Assembly: GCF_048771995.1 (NCBI RefSeq)
Contig: NC_133064.1
Coordinates: forward strand, 23,353,001 to 23,417,000
Length of the DNA stretch: 64,000 nt
Origin: Taeniopygia guttata
Taxonomy: Eukaryota > Chordata > Aves > Passeriformes > Estrildidae
Reading direction: 5' to 3'
The notes beneath the pieces were generated by a model. That model was not told the DNA's origin. It worked only from the letters and a program-made list of their open reading frames with translations, and searched no databases. Shown here in pieces: positions 1-11,745 of the stretch. A program made the translations under genes and the position numbers. Positions within the stretch are counted from its first letter, which is position 1. Every line of letters begins with the position of its first letter.

Positions 1-12
1 TGGGTTCGCCAA
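1..12 (-). other. Primer-binding-site-like sequence
   Basis: On the minus strand the LTR ending at position 15 is followed, after a 2-nt gap, by TGG and then CGAACCCA up to the window edge. Every retroviral PBS starts with TGG because tRNAs end in CCA. Only 11-12 nt are visible, so the tRNA cannot be named. It implies the body of this provirus lies to the left, outside the window. Confidence 0.45.
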
Positions 13-14
13 AA

Positions 15-360
15 TGTTAGCATTCGGGAACACACGTAATCACGGGATATGATTATATGCAGGTTCTTTTATTGAGAGCTCTGGGAATCAGGGGTACAGA
101 CCCAAATCTGACTCCGACATGGCTTTCGAGCTGAACGTATTTTATATTCTATCATTATATAACTTAAATATTAATTATTAAACGTATATTGTTCTATTGT
201 ATACATTGACTTTATTCAAGCATGAGTTTCTCATGATCTTTCTTAGGCCACTGACCACAGTTTCTCATGATTATTCTTATGATTAAACAGTAGTTACATA
301 TAATTACTAAACAATCATCACATCTAACAATTATATCATTTATCGTGTACTAGCTACACA
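15..360 (-). repeat. LTR (5' LTR of a minus-strand provirus leaving the window)
   Basis: Read on the minus strand this block begins TGTGTAGC and ends GCTAACA. It contains an AATAAA signal about 60 nt before its end, followed by an ERV-type short R-U5 segment. The PBS-like motif directly after the end indicates a 5' LTR. The left boundary is well supported by the PBS. The right boundary at 360 is inferred from the TG terminus only, and no target duplication can be tested because the other LTR is outside the window. Confidence 0.5.
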
Positions 361-698
361 GGTGCAGTTCTAGCAAGGTACAAAGTCTTCATGTACCTAG
401 GGTATTTATTTTTTTCTTTTCAGGGCCTACCAAACTTAATTTTCCTTTTAACCCTAAATCCCCATTATTTAAAACCCTTTTACTATCAGAGGGGCAACAA
501 AGACATCTCAGATTTTCTCCACCCTTCCGTCCACAGGAGCTGGCTCGGTTCCAGATCCTTCACCCCCAGCCTACCTCTCTAGGCCACATGGCTTCTCCTT
601 CCCCACCCAGCCACAGGCTGGGCAGGGGAGAGTCTGCTCCCTTTGATGACCGGAACCAAAGAGTCAGTTCTCCTGGGAGTTCTTGCTTTTAACCCCCT
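361..698. other. No gene recognised between LTR and pol remnant
   Basis: About 340 bases with a pyrimidine-rich tract near 405-425 and no recognisable coding homology. A short open frame at 391-582 has no features I recognise. It may be flank of the left provirus or eroded ERV sequence. Confidence 0.3.
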
Positions 699-2756
699 GT
701 GTTCTCAGAGGTGTGTCCAGCCTTCAGTGGTCACTCCAGGTGCCAATATCCAAACGTGACCACTGGTTGGTTTGACTACCAACTTACTGAGAAAATTCCC
801 TTCCGTGTCAAACCACGACACAGAATCACAGAACAAACTGTAACTCCTCAACCACTCCAACTAAGGAAAAATCCAAAAACACTAAATGAGGTGCAGCAGC
901 TTGTAGTCACTCTGAACTGGTTTCATCCACTGCTAGGCTTTTCAAACCAGGACTTAGCTCCTCTGTCTAATCTAATGAAGGGAGACAGCTTTAAACTCAC
1001 CACGAGAATTCAACAAAGAAGCCCAAAATTCTTTAGATAAAGTGATGCGAGCCATCCAGTCACACCAGGCTTATTGGTCTAATCCTAACTTGTCTTTTTT
1101 GCTTGCAGTTTTAGGGGAGAGTCCACAGCTTCACGGTCTAATATTCCAGTGGGATCTAGAGATGAACGACCCTTTGATAATCTTAGAATGGGTTTTTCTG
1201 TCTTGTCAGATGGGTAAAACTATAACAACTTGCCCTGAAATCATATCACAATTGATTATAAAGGCCAGATCACAAATGTTTAACCTTTCAGGAAAGGATT
1301 TTGCAGAAATCTTTCTGCCTGTCAAATTGATCTATTTGGAATGGTTAATTCGAAATTCAGAGGTTATGCAATTTGCACTAGAAAATTTTACAGGGAAAAT
1401 TTTGTTTAATTGTTCAAAACATCAGCTACTAAATTAATCTCTAAAATTAATTATAAGCCCTTAAGAAGTCATGCACCCCTTGATGCAATCACATTTTTTA
1501 CAGATGGTTCAGGGAAGTCTAAAAAATCTGTGACTGCTTGGCAAAATTCAGAGACAAAAAAATGGGAATCAGATATTGAAGAAGTACAAGGTTATTCACA
1601 AATTACAGAGTTAACAGCAGTTGTGTGAGCCTTTTCAAAATTCACGTTTCCTTTTAATTTAATAACGGATTCATTTTATGTTGCATGTGTAGTGGAAAGG
1701 GCAGAAGGGTCTCTGCTAAAAGAGGTTTCCAATGACCAGCTATACGGTTTGCTCAAAAAACTAATCTTCCTTCTTTCTATTCGACAGGAACCTTATTTCA
1801 TAATGCACATCCATTCACATTCTTCGCTCCCCGGTTTCATAGCAGAAGGCAATGCCATGGCTGATCTGTTAGCCATACCAGTGCAGAATACACTCCCAGA
1901 TATTATCGAGCAAGCCAGAATGAACCATGCTGTCTATCATTAAAATGCACCTGCCTTAGTAAGAATATTTAACATCTCTCAGAATCAGGCAAAAGCAATT
2001 GTCCAATCATGTCCAGATTGCCAAAAATTAGCCATACCAGCAATAGTAACAGGGGTTAACCCTTGAGGCTTAAATAGCCTGCAGATATGGCAAACTGACA
2101 TAACTCAATATCAGACATTTCCACGGTTCAAACATATACACATATCAATAGATACTTTCTCAGGAGCACTTTTTGCATCCGCACATCAAGGAGAAAAGAG
2201 CAGAGATGTAATTAAACATTTCTTACAAGCATTTGCATCTCTAGGTATCCCTCAAGAAGTTAAAACAGACAGTGGACCAGCCTATGTCTAACAAACTGCA
2301 AGAGTTTTTTAAAATCTGGGGTATCAAACATACCACAGGTATTCCACATTCTTCCACAGGCCAATCTATTGTAGAAAGAGCACACACATCACTGAAAATA
2401 ATCCTTGAAAGGCAAAAGGGAGGGACAGAAGTGCTATCTACTATAGAGTGGCTGAACAAAGCTATATATGTTTTTAATTTCTTAAATAATTTTTTTATGG
2501 AGCAGGTACCACCAATTTTCAGACATTTCAGCAACACCAGTCAAGCAAAGCTCAAGGAAAAGCCACCAGTCTTCATAAAGGATCCAGAGACAGGACAAAT
2601 TTCAGGACCCCATCCTCTTGTGACTTGGGGGAGGGGATTTGCATGAATTTCTACAGATGCAGGTCTTCGATGGGTCCCTGCAAAGAATGTCAAGCCACAA
2701 GTACAGCCGATTGAAGTGCAGCAGAAGATGCCAGAGAAAAAACACACAGACAACTG
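699..2756 (+). pseudogene. pol: Class II ERV pol remnant: RT thumb, RNase H, integrase
   Basis: Broken plus-strand pol of the same general type as the two class II proviruses further right. In order: RT thumb/connection (NWFHPLLG near 920), the connection segment (GLIFQW near 1135, WVFLS near 1190), RNase H with FTDGSGK (about 1497) and the HSHSSLPG...EGNAMAD stretch (1815-1865), then integrase. The integrase has the paired cysteines of its zinc finger (CPDCQ near 2010), WQTDIT (2090), KTDSGPAY (2262), an E within IVERAHT (2370) and the KDPETG...WGRGF C-terminal part (2577-2640). The reading frame is broken by several stops and frameshifts, one within the second catalytic Asp block near 2290. 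The RT fingers and palm are missing. Non-functional. Confidence 0.85.
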
Positions 2757-3570
2757 AGCAACAGCTGGAAAGCAAAGACTGTGTTTTCTAAGTTTGCACT
2801 AGTTAAAACTGTTTTAAAAAATAGTTTGCACTGAAAAAGTTCTGTAAGTTATTATTATTGTGTTAAAAAGTTATTAACTTACCTCTAAATCATGTGTTAA
2901 AAATGTTTTAAAGTTCTATGTTTAAATCATATATAGTCAGTAACTTGAGGCTTGCCTGGGAAAACACTTCACCAAAGTTAAGATAGAAGAATAACTCACA
3001 AGCAATAAAAATGATAATCAAAAATTATTAGCATAATTTCAAATTGTCAACAAAGGTGAGATTTTCAGTTCATATTCCTTTCTTCTCTTTCCTTTTTAGA
3101 TATATAGAATGTGTGAGGTGTAGGAATGTGTCCCCTGTTGACGGAGTAAACAAGTTACCCTTTGTCTCCTTATAAAGGAAAAAAGCCCAGAAGTTTCTCT
3201 CCTCAATTTCGTTAAAAGACGCCTCATAGGACCTTGGGGACTTCACCTCAAACTTAAGGATAGCTAACTGGATAGGAGCCAAAAAGTCACACCTAAGCAA
3301 TTCCCTAGAAAAGAAGAGAACAAAAGAAGTTAATTGCTTTTGTGAAGTGTTTAACAGGAGCAAGAACCTCTTGCCCTGACTTGGCTTTTCTCTGTAAAGA
3401 GCTTTTTTATTTTTGCCTTTTATTAAAACTTTTTGTTTCCAACACTGTCACAGGAGCCATCCTGCTTCTTTTATGCCACCTGAGGTAGCTGAGCTATCTA
3501 GGGTGTAATACTTATCTCTGAGAGCTTATAAGACCTGGCTCGAAGAGACCAAGTATTAAAAGGGCTTTAG
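2757..3570. other. AT-rich ERV-derived sequence, no gene recognised
   Basis: Lies between the integrase remnant and the env TM fragment, where env SU would be expected. No SU-like motif is readable in any frame. A minus-strand open frame at 3070-3363 is low-complexity and unsupported. Confidence 0.3.
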
Positions 3571-3696
3571 TAAATGTATCAGCTGTAATGGAATCAATTA
3601 GCAATAGCACCACTGATGCTATACAAGCATTACAAGAGGAAATTTCATAAATAGGCAGAATTGCAACTCAAAATTGGTTTGCTTTTGAAACACAGA
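3571..3696 (+). pseudogene. env: Env TM fragment, N-terminal heptad region
   Basis: A short plus-strand frame reads a retroviral TM-like heptad helix: a Val/Met/Ile-rich stretch with NST glycosylation signal, then AIQALQEEIS, a stop, and IGRIATQNWFAFE. The pattern (helix followed by QN-W/R-A) matches the TM segment before the CX6CC loop. The matching C-terminal part is found at 4796-5003, so the TM is split by a 1.1-kb insertion. Probably the env of the pol remnant upstream. Confidence 0.45.
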
Positions 3697-4773
3697 ACTC
3701 CTTTAATATATGAAACACAGGACTCCTTTAACACAAGTGTCTTAGCATAAAGTATAGATTAATAAAAGTTGGGTATTGGCTGCTGTGCTCGATTGCAACC
3801 GCTTTTGCAAGACAAGAAACCGAGCCCCAGCAGGGGCTACAATGATAAGCAAATAGTAGATGCTATTGCTAACACTAGCTGCTATTGGGAAAAATATAAA
3901 CCTGAGTGGACTAAGATGATAAGGGAAAGGAATGTGAACTAATGGGTTTGGCTAACCACTTTTCTGCAGGAAAAGGGCTTAGCCCCTGTGGGCTAAGCAA
4001 TAAGAAGATGCATACTAACTGCCGTTTTAATGATAAATAGAAGAACTGTCACAAAGGATAGAAAAATGTAATGAAATAATAGGAACATAATTAATACCCA
4101 GTTATAGAGGAAGTATAACTAATATAGCAACAAAGTGTTTAAAAATAAAATTAGGTATGTATTAGCAAAATAGGTGTGTAATTAATGTATTAGATAATAA
4201 TAGTGTGCTATGTTTGTAACCCTAAGATAATAAAATCAGAAGTTATGTAAGATCCCAACCCCTTAAGACTGTAACTTTTAGATAAATGAACAAACAGGCA
4301 GTGTTGAATAGACCAAGAAAAACAGACATCCTCTTTATGACTCATCCCTGATAACCCCCTCTGGGGACAGTCTGCTAAATGGCCCATCAAGGCCTCACTG
4401 CATGACTCATAAATTGCATCATCCCATTGTGAAATGGTCTGCCCAGGGGGAGGAACCAAGCATTCCTACCTGGATATAATCTGAGGTTTTGGATCACCAC
4501 AGGCAGCCTTACCTACTGGATTCCCAGAACACAAGAGCTACAGAACCACCACTGGACCTTCAGAGGAAGACCAGACCCTTCTACAGGATCACTGCTTCAA
4601 CAGAACCACATCTATCACTTCAACAGGACTACAGCCACCATTTAATTGGACTGCTACCACCACCCTGACCAACAGGGTGTCAGGTTGTATCCTGACTGTC
4701 AGTTTAAGCCAGTGTTTTATGCCTTTATTTTAATTTTCCTATTAAATTATAGTTCTTACTTGGAATCTCTCAC
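3691..4773 (+). repeat. 1.1-kb insertion with LTR-like 3' end, splitting env TM
   Basis: The insertion is bounded by two similar 16-base copies (TGGTTTGCTTTTGAAA at 3675 and TGGTTTGCTTTCAAAC at 4774), which look like a target or insertion duplication. Its last part (about 4490-4770) is LTR-like: CCACCACTGG-type U3/R sequence and an ATTAAA signal near 4741. I cannot find a matching start, so element type is open. Confidence 0.35.
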
Positions 4774-4795
4774 TGGTTTGCTTTCAAACTAGTAC

Positions 4796-5003
4796 ATAAA
4801 TGTATGCTTCACAAGGCAGAGTATGTGCAGTAGTTAATTCAAGCTGTTGTGTTTTTATTGACCAGTCAGAGTTTCTACTGACTTACAGCACATTTGGGAG
4901 CAGACTAAAATTTTGCATGAAATTCAAAAGGATGACACTTCATTGGAACTTGAGGAATTTTTGAAAAAACTCACTTCCTGGCTTCCTGATTTGAAATGGT
5001 AAA
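4796..5003 (+). pseudogene. env: Env TM fragment with CX6CC loop
   Basis: Frame starting near 4803 reads ASQGRVCAVVNSSCC, which has the immunosuppressive-loop style CX6CC spacing of covalently SU-linked (gamma-type) TM proteins. A frameshift near 4868 leads into a second frame with LQHIWEQT...FLKKLTSWLPDLKW and a stop at about 5003, matching the membrane-proximal part of TM. No membrane span follows. Continuation of the fragment at 3571-3696. Confidence 0.5.
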
Positions 5004-5644
5004 GTATCTGTTTGAATATGTGCAAATGTCAGCTTTTTTATTACAGTACAATGTTTAAGCTTGTGCTTGAATGCATGTGTTGCCCTTAAGTAGAGATATT
5101 CAATAGAATAAGACTTGGCAAATTATCCAAGTCTTAAAGGGGAGAATTTATATGGGATGATTTAAGTGAATAGGAAGATAAAATCATAGTGTTAATCTGC
5201 AACAGGACACAAGAACAAAAGGATGGTTAGAACAAGTTGGTCTGGACCATAGCCTGTACAGCCATAAAATGCAGGATGTACTGATCATAAAGTTGAAAAA
5301 ACAGATTGGCTCGAGTTTGGAAAACTCCATGTTCTCATTATAAATGTGCATGAGCACCAAGGAGTTAATCTAAAGGACAGTATAAAGGTGACCACTGTGT
5401 GACTGGCAAGGGTCACAGCATACCCCTGAAGACCCTCAAGATCACATAAAACTGAAGCCAAGTAGGTGTATAGTAAAATCAGGCAACCCTGACTCAGGGA
5501 AGAAATTATGATGTCTGCTCCAGATCAAAGGCTGAAGGATAGCTTTATAAAAAATATACTATATTACATTAATAAATTATTTTAAGTTATACTATCCTAT
5601 TCTACATACATACTTCTTACTTACCTAACTTCTAACTAATCTTG
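5004..5644. other. AT-rich, no gene recognised
   Basis: Sequence around 5325-5560 has LTR-like look (short promoter-like and AATAAA-like runs near 5570) but no paired LTR or PBS could be identified. No coding signal. Confidence 0.25.
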
Positions 5645-6020
5645 TGTTGCATCGCGGTACCCTTTCACTGCGACACTCCGAGCGCGGGCGTGCTGGGTGG
5701 CGAGGGAAGAGGAGGGGGCGGCCGGTCCCCCTGTGAAGCTCTGCAGTCCCATTTGTCGGCGTGGGGACAGATGGAGGCAGCACGGGACTTGGGGGTGAAC
5801 AGGATTGGTTTATTTCGCGTGCCCAAAGACCCCTTGGGGCGGGCGGACAGATGTTTTATACAAGAACTTATGAGGAGGGGTATAGGAACAGCAACCAATA
5901 GGGGAATAACAGGGGAGGAGTTTGGGGCAGGACTAACATATCATAAACTTATCAGGGGAAACAGGGGAGTGGAGTAACACAAGGTAACCAATAGGGTGTT
6001 GAGCCTCACTAAATAGACAG
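5645..6020 (-). repeat. LTR-like block, minus strand, with TATA and poly(A) signal
   Basis: On the minus strand: two CCTATTGG CCAAT-type boxes (about 5987 and 5910), a TATAAAA box near 5855, then AATAAACC at about 5812-5817, followed by a GC-rich U5-like stretch. Spacing of TATA to AATAAA (about 40 nt) is typical of gammaretroviral LTRs. Exact ends are uncertain. An open frame on the plus strand here is antisense to the LTR and not a gene. Confidence 0.5.
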
Positions 6021-6249
6021 GGACTGTTCTGGGAAAAGGGGCAGGGAAAGAGGCAGGGGAAGGGAGGATTCACATCTTGGAGAAAAGGGGGTTAGGAGTG
6101 AGATGGGGGGGGGGTGTGAACAGACACTGAAAGAATAAAAACACGCTCCTGCAATCTTGCAAAACCTGTGACTCTCTGCTGAGAGTCTGAGACACAGCTG
6201 GATCCAATTGGTCATTGAACCCAAACAACCTTCACCAGAATTGACTCAA

Positions 6250-6439
6250 ACAATCACTTCAGGTAAACAATCTCCATACCAAATTCCACATGGGGAAAAC
6301 AAAAGAGCAGAGATAAAGATTGTTTTCTTCTCTCTGTGCTTCTCCTGAGAGAGAATTATGTCTCTCTGTCCAGAGAATGTGAATGTCACATTGGTGGTGT
6401 CAAAAGGCAGGACAAATGCAAATATTAGCATACATATGT
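6250..6439. other. Sequence between LTR-like blocks, nothing recognised
   Basis: Contains TCTC/GAGA-rich sequence and no coding homology. Confidence 0.2.
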
Positions 6440-6625
6440 AAAAGATTTCTGGGAAATAGAATGAATATTAATGTATATGTAAGGTAAAAAGATACAGGTT
6501 TGTCTCTGACATTCACATTAGCTGGAGTTGTCCCCTGTGAACCCAGTGCTGTCAATAAAGAATGCTTGCTCTCTGAATACCCAAACTGGTGTCAGGAGGT
6601 TTCTTTACAAGTTTTCAGTTACATT
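6440..6625 (+). repeat. LTR-like fragment, plus strand
   Basis: Contains GCTGGAGTTGTCCCC followed by AACCCAGTGCTGTCAATAAAG and a CT-rich end. The same arrangement recurs at about 7625-7690 (GGTGGAGCGATTCCCC ... AATAAAG), so both are 3' parts of one LTR family. The intervening 0.9 kb shows no readable gene. Confidence 0.4.
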
Positions 6626-7539
6626 CCCTTCTTCATTCACCACTGATAGCTTTGCAAACAGGCTCTTGTTCAAGTTGTTTTACCCCCATTCTAAGCAGTG
6701 TATCCTGCTGCATTAGCACACAGTCTTATTTTCATGACAGAGCTTCTGATTGATCTGTCTCCTTGTTAACCAAAATATTCTCATTATATATTTGGCTTAT
6801 GTGAAAACTGATCAGTTGAAGAAGGATGGCAGTATCAGTAAGTTAAGAAAATACATATGGAAACAGAGGAAGGAAATGTGAAAAAGAGAATCTATAGAAT
6901 CTCATGCATACTCCGTTAGAAAGCTCTAATAGAAAAATGGAGAAAAAGTGTTTTAAAAAGAATGATTTAATTTTTAGAATGGCTCAAGTGGCACAAGCTA
7001 CAGCAATTTTTATATTCCTAAGACACAGTAACACTCTTTTGGAGTCTCACCTTGTTACCAAACAAGTTATATTTCTTTAAGAAGTAGTCTATGCAGCAGT
7101 AGAGGAAGATGTCAGAAAATTCTTTTAACTTTAGCACAATACTCTATGATCCCTATATTAGTGGTTAATGCTTAGTTGTGTACCATACAGCGTTTAGTAC
7201 AAATGCCAGAGATTACTGTGGCTTTCTGTTAACTCCCTACATCTGTGACTAATAAGTCTTGTGCCAGCTAATGCTTCCTTGTTTACTTATATCAGTGATT
7301 AATGTGTACGAGCAGATGTCTTAGTTTTGAGAACAGAGATAGACTACTGGAGTAAAGAATGATAAGGGAAGTGCATTGTGACCTGACCACATATTTGAGA
7401 TACTCTCAAGGAGAGAAGATTCATTAGAAGATCTGGAAATAGAAAAGGGAAATTCGGGGAATGGGATGTTCCCAAATGACCACCAAAGACCCTCAAAAGA
7501 CCTCTACTCATATCCAAATAAGTCCACGAAAATAATGAG

Positions 7540-7750
7540 CATATATGCATGTATTTGGGAAATGTGCTGAAAATATAATAGAAATGTAGTGTTAGTTTAA
7601 TGAATAAAACCTGGTCTGTTAGGTTACTGGATGTGCATTTTGGTGGAGCGATTCCCCATGTACCCAGCATACTGAATAAAGTAACGTTGGCTTTCTAACC
7701 TAACAAACTCTTTGGAGAGTTTATTTCCTGGTGTTCAATGACATGAAGAA
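7540..7750 (+). repeat. LTR-like fragment, plus strand, related to 6440-6625
   Basis: Has TGGAGCGATTCCCC, an ACCCAGCATACTG segment and AATAAAG near 7675, followed by CTTTCTAACCTAAC. It could pair with the upstream copy as two LTRs of a short, gutted element, but no TSD or PBS is visible. Confidence 0.4.
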
Positions 7751-9470
7751 ACCTAAATTTCCTTTAACAGTTTAGTAGTGAGACATTTCCATCTGACTCC
7801 AAGAGACTGAAATTTCACACCCTTAAGCATAAGATTATTTTATTTGGTTTAATCATATACAAAGGCTTAGAAACTTGAATTTAGATATATTTTTTATATG
7901 TCTGAAACATTTTTTTCTATATTTTGTGCATTAATCCACACATTTTACATCTTAATATATGCTTTCATCTTTGGTTTCTTTGGGAGCTTCAGTCAGAAAG
8001 CTTAAAAAAACAAACAAAACAAAAGTCTTCCAGGAAACAAAAACTCTTCCAGGAAATTAACAAAATAACAAACAAACCTAAACCAACAAAACCCACAACA
8101 ACAAAAAGAGTCACTGAAAACAATACCCATCACCAACCAAAAAAACCCAAGGAACCAAAATAATTAAAATAGGAACATGAAAAAAGAAAAAGCTAAAGAT
8201 ACCACTTTGAAAAATCTTTTTTCTTTATTATGGTATCTTGATTATTAAGGGACTCAGAGAGTAATAAAGAAAGTGGCACTTACTAGTCATTTGCTGCCTT
8301 TAACTATAAATCTTCAGAAGTCTGTCTCTGTGTCAGAGCTCTGCCTGAGATTATTAAACTAAGGGACTACTAAAGAAATGTCAAATTAGGTGAAAAGACA
8401 TCTTAAAATACACAGGGCATGTCCCAGATCATAGAACCCAAATCCCTGAGCATGGCACCTACTGGGTACCTAGTCATTCCCGGATCCATTAATCTCCTTC
8501 CTAGGTCAGAGCCTCCAACTGGGAGAATAGAGAACACTATCTATGCTACTGATCCCTTCAAGTTCTTTCCGAGGGACATGAAGTTCCTTTTGATATTTTG
8601 CAATATCCTTTTCTTCTGGTTTTATCAGGCTTGGTAGCCGCTCTGTGATTTCAACTACCAAGTCTCGTCACAAGGTCCATGAGTGGTGAGATCTTTTCTA
8701 ATCTTATCCTTTCTTCCCTTCACTTTCCTTTCCTTATACATTTTCCTAAGTGTTACTTTTATGCTTTCATATATTGCTATATTACTATAGATAACAATAA
8801 CCAAACCAGCTCCATATCTGCTTTACATTGCAATCAAATTGTTCTAAAATAAACCCTAAATAGATATATATTTGCAAACCCTGATCACTAAGTGTCATTT
8901 CACTCTTATCTGCCCCAAGGGATCCATTAACAAGAACCTGGGTTACTCTCATCTTCATGGCCGTGGGTTGTAACGGGGGGAGGGGAGGATGCACCACCAC
9001 AGGAGTCTCCAATTCCTAACACCCTTCATGCTTTTTTGCTGGCAGTGGTTCTAATATGGGTGGTTGGTTGGCCCTTTCTGTGAGCAAACTCTTCTACCCC
9101 GCCCTGTTTGTCCACCCTGTTCCCAGGAACTGTTGAAATCTCCCTCCCACAGTTGCTCTGGTAACACCATCACCATGTCAGTCCCACGTGCAAGAACTGC
9201 CAGGTCCTGCTGGGTCTCTCTGCTCTTGCTCAGGTTTCCCCGACTCCTTGTGCTCAACCCCCTAAATTTACCATAGCCAGCAACATTTCAATATGAAGGG
9301 AATTAAAGGAATCCTGAGTCTCTCAAGTAGAGCAATACTTTCAAAGGAAATTTGCTTTCTAGTTCAGAACTCTCTTGGTTATAGGAATATGAGATAGTCT
9401 AAGGGTGACCCCACACTGTGTATTCCATATCTTCTCTACATCAACCCATGCAAGTTTGTTTACTATCTCT
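7751..9470. other. Unannotated; includes A/C-rich low-complexity tract
   Basis: About 8005-8165 is a run of CAAA/AAAC-type low-complexity sequence that opens a meaningless Lys/Pro/Thr frame. No protein family is recognisable in 8165-9470. Confidence 0.3.
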
Positions 9471-10417
9471 TTAAGACTTGGAGTTGAAGCAAAACCTCTG
9501 TGTTTTACTCAAAAGGGGAGGGGTGCAGGGTCCCTTTAAAAACAGGGAAAGATGTGGAGCACTCTTGTTTTCTCTGGGCTCTGGAGAATTTTGCAGTGTC
9601 TTCACCACTGCCGCCTGCCATTTGCCAAGGGGGTGGGGAGGATGGGGCAGTCCACCACTTTTTCGCCGGCGCAACGCAGAGAGAAAGCTTGCCAAGCAAC
9701 TACATGGGAGCCTGTGCCGACACCCCAGCAGCACTGACTCATTTTGGACAAAAATAGTTTTTCCCAGGTTTTGTTTTTCCCCTGCTCCCTGCTGTTTTGT
9801 TTGTGGTGGGGAGGGTGTTTGCTTTAAATACAGAGGATAGCTTGCCGTGTTGTTTCCTTTGTTGTCTCTCTCAGCCATGTGGTCCAGAGATGGGACTCTC
9901 TGCCATCTTGTCTTTTGTCCTCTGGGCCACATGCACTGCCTGGGTGGCTGCCACCTTGTTTTCTTTGTTTCTGAGGGGAGGCATGGGACTCAGCACCTTT
10001 GTATATATTGGTTATTGCTATTTTATTTTAGTAAACCGTTATTTTTTCACTTATATGTTTCCACATTTGTCTTCCCTTATTGGTAGAGGAGAGAGGTTGA
10101 AAACTAAGGGGAGGTAACTTATTTCAGAGTTTCTGCCTCATAAAATTGTCTAAAATTAAGACAAGAACATAATCTCCCCCCTTCCTTGTGGTGTTTTGGT
10201 TTTAAAATACCACTCATACTTTGAGAACATGGCACACAGAATTTTTGGAGGAGTAAATGATTTAATGAATAAATTATTTAAGGAATAAATTATTTAAGGA
10301 AAAAATTATTTAAGGAAAAAATTTTTGCCTTTCCAGAAATCTCTGACAACTGGGCACAAGTTTAATCAAAAGTGATAAACACATAGTTTTGGCTTTCACA
10401 AATATTAAAGTGGATGC
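9471..10417. other. GC-rich block and possible LTR 3' part, no gene recognised
   Basis: 9500-9990 is GC-richer and open in several frames on both strands, with none showing known domains; overlapping open frames on both strands are expected from composition. Around 9990-10110 there is an LTR-like R-U5 look (TATATATTGG, TTTAGTAAACC). Left unassigned. Confidence 0.25.
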
Positions 10418-11023
10418 TGTGAAAAACGCCAATCACTTGGTTTTTAAAATTTTTAAAGTTTAATAATAATAAAATGGTTATAAAAATAATCATACAATTA
10501 GAGTAATAAAGTTTAGAGTTAGGACAATTACAAGACAACAAAAAGCAAAGAATTACGGACGTCCGGATGCTCTCGGACACTAAGTCATGAAAAGCATGAC
10601 TTGTGAACAAAGGAATCACCCTTAAACCAATACACTTGTTGCATATTCATACATTCTTCATGGTTATGCATGCGTTCTATTCTAAACAAGAAATTCTGTC
10701 TGTTGTATGTCAACTGTTTCCTTTAATCCCCTGGCATCTTCGAGTCTGAGCAAGGCCTGAAGAAATTAGCTTTTTCTGATAAGAAGCCATAAATTCCTCT
10801 CCTTTGGAAGATTTAGGTGTTCCTCAAAGCGAGTATCTCATCCCTTAAAAAAAAAAAACTTCCCCCACATACATAGTCTCTATTTTAACATTATGTTGTA
10901 ACCTAAAGCTACACTTAACACAATACGTAAGAGACTTAATACAGCATAACTTTCTAACATTACACAGATAATATTCATTGCAGCATTTGTGAAGAGCCAA
11001 TCATAAAATACGCATTTTTCACA
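10418..11023 (-). repeat. LTR, gamma-type family, 3' LTR of a minus-strand element
   Basis: On the minus strand it starts TGTGAAAAATGCG and ends GGCGTTTTTCACA: the 9-base termini are perfect inverted repeats (TGTGAAAAA / TTTTTCACA). A polypurine tract lies immediately upstream (11024-11045), which marks it as the 3' LTR. A partial copy of the same LTR family, in the opposite orientation, lies at 13001-13155. Confidence 0.75.
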
Positions 11024-11045
11024 ACCCCTCTTCTTATTCTTTATA
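11024..11045 (-). other. Polypurine tract
   Basis: On the minus strand AAAGAATAAGAAGAGGGG abuts the TGTG start of the LTR. This is the plus-strand DNA primer site of retroviruses and fixes the orientation of the element. Confidence 0.65.
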
Positions 11046-11378
11046 AATCATTCGGCTTGAGCAATATTTCTTATCCTCTTGCATTCTTTGGATTCTGTTG
11101 GTAATCAAATAAAACATGGGATTAAACAAAGAAGAAATATCAAAACATTTGTAACACATAAAAGGAAGAATCCTAATTTCTTCCACCATCCCATTCTCAA
11201 TACATTACCCCACCTGTTAGTTTTTAACATTATTTTCCCATTTTTGGACTGATACCTGGGTCATAATTTTTTTATGATAACCTTTGTTTTTTCCAGGATG
11301 ACGTCCTCATTGCCATCTATTTTCAACAATCTGTACACCCCATTCCTTAGCCAATAAATAGTGTAAAGCCAACCTACT

Positions 11379-11745
11379 TTAATACACTGCAGTTTTTGTT
11401 TGGCTTTGCTGACTCAATATTAATTCCAATGCCTGAGCAGCTTTGTTTGTTATCTTCTCTATAACTGCTTGGAGTCCTTTAATACGATTCAGTATATAAT
11501 TTGGGGTTAATACAGAGCTAGACTGCTGTGCTTGTTTTACCTTTTTTTTTTTTACTAATTGTCTCTTTACCGAATCTTGGACTATATTTCTAAGGTCAAA
11601 TGTAAAACAAATCCATCTGCCTCCTTTTGGACATTCCATGCCCCAAGTATTACTACTTTTTTCTAAGTTCTTTGTAATGTAATAATTTTCCACCTTTTTC
11701 CTGCAGGTACTTAATTTGGATGGGTTATAACAGTGGCTGTTGACA
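11379..11745 (-). pseudogene. env: Env remnant (SU end and TM helix), gamma-type
   Basis: Minus-strand frame begins near 11745 at the edge of an LTR-like insert. It reads a cysteine-containing SU end (WGMECPKGG..W), a basic cluster (SVKR then a Lys-rich run) where a cleavage site would be, and a long heptad helix (ILNRIKGLQAVIEKITN, then QALELILSQQ). The helix stops at 11379. Past it, about 350 bases of degraded sequence lead to the PPT and 3' LTR. No fusion peptide or CX6CC loop is readable. The 5' part is cut off by the insert at 11746-12245. Order, strand and spacing support env of the same element as the LTR at 10418. Confidence 0.65.

Noticed and set aside
5642..5977. Plus-strand open frame of 111 codons in a GC-rich region
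   Set aside because: It is antisense to an LTR with TATA and AATAAA on the minus strand, and the composition alone keeps it open.
7924..8163. Lys/Pro/Thr-rich open frame
   Set aside because: Low-complexity A/C-rich DNA, no domain and no start context.
9471..9932. 153-codon minus-strand frame overlapping several plus-strand frames
   Set aside because: Several frames on both strands are open in the same GC-rich block; none has a recognisable domain.
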